From positions 64,464,365-64,528,364 of the forward strand of contig CM068388.1 of the NCBI GenBank assembly GCA_034770075.1: DNA of 64,000 nt, given 5' to 3'. The notes beneath the pieces are model-generated. The model saw only the letters and a list, made by a program, of their open reading frames with translations. It did not search any database and was not told the origin of the DNA. The first letter of the stretch is position 1; every line of letters starts with the position of its first letter. The stretch comes from Aralia elata (Eukaryota; Streptophyta; Magnoliopsida; Apiales; Araliaceae). Position numbers and translations under genes: made by a program. Shown in pieces: positions 55,263-64,000 of this stretch.

Positions 55263-56826
55263 ATGTCGTCATCAGATGTCGTGGTACGTTTGGATCCCCT
55301 TCCCCCCACAGGGTTGGTCGGCGGTCTCCTCCGCTGGTTGGACAGTTTATCGCCGGCCGACAGGGTTATCGCAGATGGTCTTTTGGGACATTCTTGGTCC
55401 TTATTATCCTTTCAGGTGCCAGCGGGCTTTGTGGAGGGTATTCTGAGCTATTGGGCCCCTGCCCGTCAGGTGTTCAGATTAGGGACAGTGGAGCTGACCC
55501 CCACTCTTGAGGAGTATGCTCGCTTTACCGGCTTGTCTTTGGATGGTCCTTGTGCCAGGGTCACAGCTGGTTCCATGCGCCGTCAGTTCCTGACTTTCAC
55601 CGGTTTGCGGAGGACAGTTTTGTTATCGGTGATCACATCAGATCATCTAGTTCCTCTACATTTTCTGATTGACCGATTCGGCTCACCCGACAGTTTTCAC
55701 CTATTTGCTGGTGATTTTTCCGTGTCCGAGGAGCGCTGGGGTGCTTTGAGAGTAGCCGTTTTGATGGCCTGTGTCATTTCAGTTTTGTACTTGCCAGCCG
55801 GACCCGATCAGTTGGATATGCGAGTTGTCGCGACCGTCAGAGCCCTTCAGGAGGATCACACCGTTCTTCCCATGATATTGGCAGATACTTACATGTCAGC
55901 CTCGTATTGTCAGTCTTTCCCTGGCCTTATTTAGAGTGAGTTCGACCTTATTGTATGTGTGGTTCATGAGTCATCTCAGTCCCATCGGCCATTTCTGTCG
56001 CCAAGGGTTTTGCTTCAGCCACGACATAGCCACGCAGTTTTCGTTTCGTCCCGTGAGCTGTACTGATGCGGCTTCCTGGGTAGAATTCTTCTCGGTTATT
56101 AAGGATCCTTTTCATCTCCTGATCTACTCGGGTTATTGCTCCTTTATGAGCTTCTTGACTCACGTGCCCAACCTGGATTTCATTCTTATTGCTGGCTTGA
56201 GGTGCGTGACGACTTATCATTCCTTGGCGGTTACAGGGCAGTTTGATCAGACACAGGATTTCCACCCTTTCACGGGTGCAGCCGCCTACCGATTCCTTAT
56301 ATCATCCCAGACAGAGAGGGATCTACTGCGGGTATACGATCTTTGGTCTCGTAGGATCTTTGCCGAATATAGTGAGAGCTGCCACATCCAAACATTTGCT
56401 TACGTGCAGTGGCTGCGCGGAGACTCGGATCCGGTTGGTTTGAGTCAGACTGGGGCCTTTGATGACTTTGGAGTGATTTTCCCAGATGATACCACAGATC
56501 ATTCCATCTCAGCTGATTCTACCCCTAGTCGGGTTACTGAGGATACCCGACTCCGCCTGGCCTTGATTACTACTGAAGCTGAGAGGGATGTCGCTCTTGT
56601 TGAGAGAGATGATGCCATTCTGGCCAGAGACGCTGCCATTGCTGACCGAGATGCCATTGTATTTCAGACCAGGGCAGTTATAGATGCTCATTCTGGGACT
56701 ATCAGCCGAGCCACTGCTTTATTAGACCGCGTCGACATGATGAGGCAGCAGATTGCAGGGGATGCTGATGCTTCAGATCTATCCACCACTTTATCCATCC
56801 TACTTCAGCTAGTTTCAGATTTATAG
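55263..56826 (+). pseudogene. Antisense gene 2: DUF7745-like protein (D copy, frameshift)
   Basis: ATG at 55263 (MSSSDVVVRLD). The N-terminal half is open to TAG at 55932-55934, with YWAPARQVFRLGTVELTPTLEEYARFTGL and ILADTYMSASYCQSF. A net 2-bp loss at about 55917-55935, relative to C, shifts the frame. The second half continues at 55936 with LLYVWFMSHLSPIGHF, LIAGLRCVTTYHS and the coiled-coil region (TEAERDVALVERDDAILARD), ending at 56826. The total of 1,564 nt against 1,566 in C matches the 2-bp loss. C is broken at a different place, so the common ancestor of the two copies had an open frame. Confidence 0.7.
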
Positions 56827-57357
56827 ATCGTTTTATTTCCTGCATAGACTATGTTAGTTTCATCGGTTATTGAAAGAGAAATCTTGTAACAAAATGACTT
56901 ATATATGTAGACATGCATTTAAATTTAGTCATTTTCCCTTTTTGTCGTATCGTTGCCTTTCATTTGATCTTCATTTTATCCTGCTGACCATGATTTTGAC
57001 ATTTCGCTTTCTTTCTCTTCTCCAGTCTTGATGGAGATTTGACAGATATTGCCGCACACCCTGTCGATTTCATCGGACTGAGTCTTAGATTTTTGGCTAA
57101 CTGTTTGGTTGGATCATGGTTATGTCATTTGAGATGAAGCAGATTAGGCGGCTGGTTTCGGGAAGGTTTTGAGGGTGTAGGAAGGTTTATCTGGCTGTTA
57201 GGAATTGGTTTTGTTTAGGGAAAGGATTATTTTTAAGGGATCGGACCGTGCCGTGATGGTTGCCTACGTACCCCCACAAGTTGGGAGATCAGGTCCTACG
57301 TAGTTCGTTCCTCAAAGAAAAAGGAGAACTGATGATTCAAGCGTAGAACCGCTTCAC
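56827..57357. other. Convergent spacer between antisense gene 2 and pol (D)
   Basis: Counterpart of 23681-24206 in C. It includes the conserved block near 57258-57310 (CTACGTACCCCCACAAGTTG) and no coding frame. Confidence 0.5.
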
Positions 57358-58581
57358 CTAGTCGGAATTGAGGGGTTGTGGAAATACCTCACCATCCATT
57401 TCTTGCAATATGAGGGCTCCTCCGGATAACACTTTCTTAATCACAAAAGGTCCTTCCCAGTTCGGGGCAAACTTCCCTTTGGCTTCGTTTTGACAAGGCA
57501 TGATTCTTTTTAGCACCAGGTCATTTTCCTTGAACTTCCGAGGTCTTATCCTTTTGTCGTATGATCGAGAGATCCTCTGTTGGTATAACTGACCGTGCCA
57601 AACAGCAGCCACCCTCCTTTCATCAATCAGGGCCAATTGGTCGTATCGACTTTGCATCCAATCTTCCTCGCTTATCTGAGCATCGATCACTATTCTGAGG
57701 GACGCCATCTCAACCTCAACTGGCATAACAGCCTCCATTCCATACACCAAAGCGTAAGGGGTTGCCCCTGTAGAAGTACGCATTGACGTTCGGTATGCTA
57801 GCAGGGTGAGGGGTAGCAAATCCGGCCATCCCCGATGATTAGCAGACATTTTCGCCATGATTCTCTTGATGTTCTTATTTGCAGCCTCCACTGCCCCATT
57901 CATCTTAGGACGGTAAATGATAGAATTTAGGTGTTTGATCTTAAACTGGTCACATAATCCCTTCATGAGGGCGCTGTTCAAATTCTTGGCATTGTCGGAG
58001 ACCAAAACCTCAGGTTGCCCGTATCGACAAATGACATTATTCTTGATGAAACCGACGATGACCTCCTGAGTTACTTTGGGGAAAGAAGCTGCTTCTACCC
58101 ACTTGGTGAAGTAATCGATCATGACAAAAATGAATTGGTGTCCGTTGCTTGCTTTGGGCTCTATCGGTCCGATTACATCCATTCCCCACATTGAAAATGG
58201 CCACGGGGAAGTCATGCAGTGCAGTTCATTGGGAGGCGTATGGATCACATTACCATGCGCCTGGCATTGGTAACACCGTTTGACATGATCATCGCAGTCG
58301 GCTTTCAGCGTTAACCAATAATGCCCCGTTCTCAAGATCTTTTTGGCCAGCATCGGTCCACTCATGTGTGGCCCGCACACTCCACCATGTATTTCGTTCA
58401 TAATCCTTTGGGCCTGTGTCTCATCTACGCATTGCAACAGTCCCAATCCAGCATCCCTCTTGTAGAGTGAATCCCCACTCAGGTAAAATTTCATTGCCAT
58501 CTTTTGAATTCTCATCCTCTCAGCTCGGCTTGCCCGGTCGGGAATGGATCTATCCCTCAGATATTCCCTTATGTCGTGATA
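57358..58581 (-). pseudogene. pol: Integrase (element D)
   Basis: The frame is open from 58515 to TAG at 57358, 385 codons or slightly more. It has the HHCC finger (HGGVCGPH, CYQCQ) and the D-D-E core: GMDVIGPIE near 58180, LVSDNAKN near 57998, GAVEAANKN near 57893. The C-terminus ends DGEVFPQPLNSD. It is isolated from the rest of pol by a TAG at 58582-58584, where C has TGG (Trp). The catalytic residues are all present. Confidence 0.85.
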
Positions 58582-59256
58582 CTAAGGCTGCTTTGGCAGA
58601 ACCACCTCGTCTGATAATACTGCAACATGTTCCTCATATGCCGGGGCATTCTGTACGGCTATCTCAATCTGTGAAACGTTCCTGCTCTTGATTACGTGGA
58701 TTAAGGAAGCCAGGGTTGCCAATGCATCGGCAAAATCATTCCGTCCCCGGGGGATATGTCGGAAAGCGATATCTTCGAACTCTTGCATCAATTGGATAAC
58801 ACAACGATGGTATGGAAGTAACCGGAGCTCTTTTGTGTTGTACACCTCGATCGCCTGTCTGATTACCAGTTCTGAATCCCCGAACACCGCTAGTCTCTTC
58901 ACTCCCATATCGCGGGCAAAACGGAGTCCCAATATACATCCCTCGTACTCAGCTGTGTTGTTCGAATTGCTGAACTGCAATTTAGTGGCCACAAGGTATT
59001 GCTCTCCGGTGATAGAGACCAGGACCGCTCTGGCTCCTGCCCCCTCAGCATTCATGGCACCATCAAAATACAGCTTCCAAAACTGCCCCTCGTCATCACA
59101 TTTCGTGTGTGATACCCAAAATATATCTTCGCCCGGCAGAGGAGTTTCTAACGGCTCCATCCCTCCTGACGGCGTTTCTGCCAACTGATCTGCAATTCCT
59201 TGCCCTTTCATGGCTTTCTGAGTTACGTACACCATGTCGAACTGTTGTAAGATTAA
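58582..59256 (-). pseudogene. pol: Linker and archaeal-type RNase H (element D)
   Basis: LYFDGAMNAEGAGARAVLVSITGEQY, NTAEYEGCILGLRFARDMGVKRLAVFGDSELVIRQA and RGRNDFADALATLASLI show the second RNase H, with its catalytic D, E and D positions. The frame is intact here, unlike C. It is bounded by TAG at 59257-59259 (CAG in C) and TAG at 58582. Confidence 0.82.
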
Positions 59257-60811
59257 CTACCATCTTGACAGTCGACAGTTCAACATGGGCCTTTCAAAAA
59301 TATATTTCAGGGGATCCATTCTCGATTTCAGGTACGTAGTATGCCCATGGAGGTAGTGCTGTAATCTCCCTGCAGCCCAGGCCAAAGCACAACAGGTCTT
59401 CTCGATGGGAGTGTAATTTTGTTCACATCGGCTAAATCTCTTACTGAGGTAATAGATGGCCTGCTCTTTACTTGCTTCATTCTTCTGTCCCAGCATGCAT
59501 CCCATCGCAATGGCATTGACCAATATATACATAAACAGAGGGATCCCATCCTTCGGGGGTACCAGTACTGGTGCCTCTGTCAGCTGCTTTTTAATGGTCT
59601 GAAAGGCTTTCTGACATTGTTCATTCCATTCTTGGGAAGCATCCTTCCTTAATAGTTTGAAAATCGGCTCGCATGTAGTCGTCAAGTGGGATATGAAGCG
59701 GCTGATGAAGTTTATTCTTCCAAGGAATCCTCTTATTTCCTTCTCAGTGTGAGGTGCTGGCATATCCACAATGGTCTTAATCTTCACCGGATCCAACTCA
59801 ATGCCCCGATCACTAACCAGGAATCCCAAGAGCTTGCCCGATTGCACTCCGAAAGCACACTTTGCTGGATTGAGCTTCAAATTATACTTTCTGAGCCGAT
59901 CGAATAGCTTTTTGAGATGGGTTATATGGTCAGATTCTACCCTTGACTTCACGATAATGTCATCCACGTAGACCTCTATCTCCTTGTGCATTATGTCGTG
60001 GAACAGGGCCATCATGGCTCTCTGATAAGTAGCCCCCGCATTTATGAGACCGAAAGCCAACCGTCTATAGCAGAAAGTGCCCCAGGGGGTGATGAACGCG
60101 GTCTTTTCCCGATCTTCTTCCGCCACCATTATCTGATGATACCCCGCAAAGCAATCAACAAAAGAGTACATCTCGTACTGGGCCGTGTTATCCACCAGGA
60201 TGTGTATGAAAGGCACCGGGAAGTTATCCTTGAGACTGGCCTTATTTAGATCTTTATAATCTACACATACCCTCACCTTCCCTCCAGGCTTAGCCACTGG
60301 GACTACATTGGACAACCATTCTGGGTAAGTGGACACCATAATGATTCCCGCCCTGAACTGTTTGATGATCTCTTCCTTCACCTTCAAGCTCCACTCTGGT
60401 TTCAACTTTCTTAGTTTCTGCTTGACAGGCCTGAAACCCTCCTTGATGGGCAACCGGTGTACCACAATGTCTGTGGACAAACCGATCATGTCCTCATGAG
60501 ACCAGGCAAAGACATTCTCATATCGGCTTAGCAACTTAGTTATTTCTGCTTTCTGGCTAGGGGTAAGGTCTGTCCCTATCTTGAGCTCTTTTGGCTTGTC
60601 CGGGGTTCCGATATCTATGGTGATGGTTTGGTCTAAGTTGGGTTTGGGTTTATCCTTGACCCATCCTTTGATCTCATCAGACGCGTCGTCGTAATCTGTC
60701 TCGTCTTGCTCAATGCCCATCAAATCGAAATCCAGCTCAATGTCAAAATCATAATCATCATTCAAATTTGAAAGACCGTTTGGTAGGCAAGGATTACTCA
60801 AATTGGTACAC
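59257..60811 (-). pseudogene. pol: Reverse transcriptase and first RNase H (element D)
   Basis: Open from the intron acceptor at 60811 to TAG at 59257. It contains the acidic linker, VRVCVDYKDLNKASLKDN, FVDCFAGYHQIMVAEEDREKTAF, the catalytic EVYVDDIIVKS near 59960, and RNase H with MLGQKNEASKEQAIYYLSKRF. It keeps the CAG (Gln) codon that is a stop in C at 21549. The RT itself looks undamaged. Confidence 0.85.
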
Positions 60812-60976
60812 CTGACATGAAACAAAATATTTGTCATATATAAGTTATTTTCCACAACGATCATATTTTCAGATAACATGACGAAATGACATAATTATGC
60901 AAAATACAAAACAACAAAAATAAACTTCTTCATCCTCCCATCCTCTGGGGTCTACCACCCTGATGTCGGGTTTTAC
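60812..60976 (-). other. Intron between protease and RT (element D)
   Basis: Donor AACAAGG|GTAAAACC and acceptor TTTCATGTCAG|GTGTACC, identical to C. At 165 bp it is again a multiple of three, and the in-frame TAA follows the donor directly. Confidence 0.75.
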
Positions 60977-62985
60977 CCTTGTTTGGATATCACTGGTTTC
61001 ATGGTCCAGTTGTCGACGGCCAGGTCAGATGAAATGCGCTGAATAAAAGGGAGCTTCACATCGGAAACTTCCCCGATGATTACGGCTACGTCGCCTGAGT
61101 CCCTCTTCCTACCTTCTTCAGGAATAATTAGCCCTGCCCAATCGATGATAGGCACACCTTATTGGGCTCCTGGTGGCGTGACAACATCCGTCCCCTCTCC
61201 ATTGCTTGTTAATTGTCTGGGGACATAACACCTGGTCTCGAACTTTTGCGCGACCTCTTGTAGGAAACTTTCCCTCTTGGTCGATTCATCACTTGCGGGG
61301 GTTAATTCTTCATCCCCTGTCCCAATCACAGGCTCGCTAGTCCCTTGTTCATTGTGACCTTGGTCACCGGGCTGCTAGCCAGTCGAATCGGGGCCGCACC
61401 CTGACGGTGTCTCCGTGCTATGCCTTCATGATATCCCAACCCTACTTTACCTATCTGATGGGGTAGTTGAATGGGCTCGGTGATTCCTTGGCTACTCTTT
61501 CCTAACCCTTGTCTAGGCTGGAATTTCATTTTCATCATTTCCTTTGCAACAAAGGTAAGTTCTGGAGAGACCCTAGGTTTCATGGCTGGAGTCCCCAGGC
61601 ATCTGTAGTGGGGAGTGCTGATTTCCAACGCCTGAAAACTGGCAGGTGCCGCCGACTCATCCACATTAATCACAGGCAAGCCATTCTTGGAAGGAGAAGG
61701 GTCATCACACTCCGCCGAGATCGTCACCAGATTTCCGTCGATGATAAGTTTGATTTGCTGGTGTAGTGTGGAAGGAACTGCCCCGACCATGTGTATCCAC
61801 GACCTCCCCAATAACAGGTTGTAACTTGCCGCAATGTCTAGGACTTGGAAAGAGATATCAAAAGTACAAGGTCCTATTTCCACTGGCAATTCTATCTCTC
61901 CAATTGTATCCCTCCGGGAACCATCGAAGGCTCGCACCACTACATGACTGGCCCGTAGGCGCTTGGGATTGATGTTCATCTTCTGCAATGTACTGAGGGG
62001 ACATATATTCAACGCCGATCCCCCATCAATCAACACCCCATTCATGATATAACCTGAGGAGATTACCACAATATGTAGCGGTTTTCGATGCCCCCTTCCC
62101 TCCTTGGGGATATCGTCATCTGTAAATGATATTACATCACTCTCCAACAGGTGGTCCACCAGATGGCCGAAACCTTCCTTGCTAATTTCTTTGGGAACGT
62201 ATGCCTCCTCCAGGACTTTCTCCAGGGTTTTGCAGTGATCATTGGATGATAACACCAAGTCCATGATTGATGTCAGGGTCGACTCCTCGCTTAATACCTG
62301 GATCCCTCTTGCTTCCGGATGATCCATCCTCTTCAAGAATTCTATGGCTTTCTCCTCGGAGATCTCTTCATTTTTCTTCGTTTTGTTCTCAAGGACTCGT
62401 CCAGGAAGATACAAAGGATTCCCCCTTGTTGTCACAGAAGCACAACTGGCCGCTTCCTCTGACACCCCCCCCATAATTCCATGGTACCGTCTTTAGACTG
62501 CTGACAGGGATTTGCGGTCTCGCTGTAAGGATGAGGGGTTTCGGAGCCGCCAACTTGACAGGTCCCTCCGTGGTATTTCCACTTACACCCATCAACCTAA
62601 TGGGCGCTCCCCGTGCACTCCCGTGATTACTTATCATGTTGATCATTTCATCAATTTTCTTCATATAATTCAGCCTTGGCGGCCCCTCGGCTTCACTGGC
62701 TTCCACCATATTGACCCCTCCCCCATCATGCCTTGGCAGGGGATTGACTTTGACATTCGGGGAGTCTGGCTTTTCCACCACGATTTCCCCACTATCAATC
62801 AAGTTCTGAATTATATGCTTCAACGTCCAACAATCCTGCGTATCATGACCAGGGGAACCCGAGTGGTATGCGCATCGCTTGCTTGGGTCAAACCTTCTTC
62901 CCTTTGGGTCACTCGGGGGTGCCAAATCGACTATTTTCCTCTGGGCCATCAATACTGCCAACACCCGCTCAAGAGGATCCCCGAG
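60977..62985 (-). pseudogene. Gag C-terminus, protease and G-patch (element D)
   Basis: Contains RCAYHSGSPGHDTQDCWTLKHII near 62870, the protease site GVLIDGGSALNICP near 62010-62050, and the G-patch FQPRQGLGKSSQG to VGLGYHEG near 61420-61530. It is broken by a one-base gain in a G run near 62465-62475, a one-base loss near 61345, and TAA at 61159-61161 (CAA in C). Confidence 0.83.
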
Positions 62986-64000
62986 GGGGGGTGAATATTC
63001 GATTTTTCGAGGCCTCGAATCTCCTTCGCCCATCCGCCCTCTGATCAGTGAAGTTAGGCTGTCGGGATGGCCCCACTCTCTGCACCTGTACTGGAGGATT
63101 GTTCTCTGCCTTTCTAGATGATCCCTGCAGGATGAGGGAAACATCTTCTTCCTTCTTCTTTTGGACCCTACGGGAAGTGTTGCCATAGTTTCCACTCTGT
63201 ATTTGTTCTGCAGCTGTTTCCAAAGCCGTGAAATCCTGGATTTTGCCAGATTTCAACCCCATATCCACCATTTCTCCGTGTTTAATCATCTCAGCAAAGG
63301 GTCTTCCAATCCCTGATATAACCCGCTCATAATAAGGAGCCTCTTGAATATCCACGAAGGTCATCACCATCTCCGACTCGCTCATTGGGGGATTCACCTG
63401 TGCGGCCATACCCCTCTATCGCTGCGCATAATCCCTGAAAGATTCCCTTGGTTGCTTCTTGATTTTCGTCATTTGGTATCTATCAGGGGCCATTTGGGCC
63501 TGGAAGCTATACTGTGTTAAGAAGGTGTGGGCCAACTCTTCCCAATTGTGGATCCGGACATTATCGAGACGGGCATACCAGATTCTCGCCTCTCCCGTCA
63601 GGCTCTTTTGGAATAATTGCATTCTTAGACCCTCGTCTTCTGCATAAGATCCTAACTCCCCAATGTAGATTTTCAGATGTGTGTAAGGATCCCCCTTTCC
63701 ATTGTATTTCTCAAATTCGGGAATTTTAAATTTCTCCGGGTATCTGGTTCTGGGGAAAACACATAGATCTGAATAATTAACCCTGCCTAGGGACTCTATG
63801 CCTTTCATAGATTGGATAGTTTCCTCCATTTATTTCATTTTCTTTCGCAGGTCATCCGTATCTCCCTCTTCTGGAATAGTAATCACTGTCTTGTTAGGTA
63901 CGGGAATGGCCTTTGGGATGACTGGCTCGCCCTTAGGTTGGGGTGGATCCTCTTTAGGTGGATCTTGTCTAGGTAGCAATTGTTCCTTCAGCATTATGGC
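62986..64000 (-). pseudogene. gag: gag (element D, 5' end outside window)
   Basis: The gag core is readable: FKIPEFEKYNGKGDPYTHLKIYIGEL near 63700, SLTGEARIWYARLD near 63590, and MAAQVNPPMSESEMVMTFVDIQEAPYYERV near 63340-63409. Defects are TAA at 63830-63832 (CAA in C), TAG at 63416-63418 (TGG in C), and a one-base gain in a C run near 62990 that shifts the junction to protease. The first codons lie beyond the window. Confidence 0.83.

Larger units (their letters stand above)
49237..64000 (-). mobile_element. Tat/Ogre-like retrotransposon D (5' end outside window)
   Basis: Same family as C but opposite orientation: 3' LTR at the left, then purine tract, minisatellite, antisense cassette (here on the plus strand), and integrase to gag on the minus strand up to the window edge. 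The left target-site base set would be ACAAT (49232-49236). Gag-pol has about five stops and three frameshifts, none shared with C. The cassette shows the same exon structure as in C. D and C are therefore independent copies and give a two-sequence comparison for the family. Confidence 0.9.

Overview
The window is plant nuclear DNA, most likely from a eudicot with a large, retrotransposon-rich genome. The evidence is one recognisable single-copy plant gene (a GRAS regulator of the SCARECROW-LIKE 3 type), Stowaway-type MITEs, and Ty3/gypsy LTR retrotransposons of three plant lineages (Tekay-like chromovirus, Athila-like, Tat/Ogre-like) that fill most of the rest. There are no bacterial features, CRISPR arrays, rRNA or tRNA genes. 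The species cannot be told from the sequence.

Layout. (1) Positions 1-1276 are the end of an Athila-like LTR, followed by microsatellites. (2) Positions 1731-42504 are one nest of insertions, each bounded by an exact 5-bp target duplication. The outermost is an old solo LTR in minus orientation (CTTTA). Inside it is a decayed Tekay-like element, 2716-40708 (AGAAC). Its integrase codons are split by an Athila-like non-autonomous element, 10950-36854 (GTGGC). That element's 5' LTR was hit twice: by a solo copia-like LTR, 11815-13366 (CATGG), and by a full-length 17.8-kb Tat/Ogre-like element C, 14069-31915 (CTCAT). (3) Positions 42510-48787 are a gene island with the SCL3-like gene on the minus strand, a probable 5'UTR intron, two Stowaway MITEs and a hairpin MITE. 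(4) From 48788 comes an LTR fragment interrupted by a second Tat/Ogre-like element D, which lies in the opposite orientation to C and runs off the right edge.

Elements C and D are the most interesting content. Each has a gag-pro-pol frame with a small intron between the protease/G-patch part and the reverse transcriptase, two RNase H domains and an integrase. Between pol and the 3' LTR each also carries a cassette on the opposite strand: a three-exon gene for a 596-aa plant-mobile-domain (PMD)-like protein, then a gene for a ~521-aa DUF7745-like protein with a C-terminal coiled coil. The PMD-like gene is intact in both copies, with identical exon lengths (306, 657 and 828 nt), although gag-pol is broken at different places in each. 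Upstream of the cassette lie a non-coding leader exon with a 5'UTR intron and a 70-bp minisatellite (a 140-bp dimer in C). An 18-bp palindrome recurs in the LTRs and in the antisense leader.

The reading is of an autonomous Tat-type retrotransposon family that maintains its own convergently transcribed two-gene module. All protein and lineage assignments were made by eye from motifs, without a database search.
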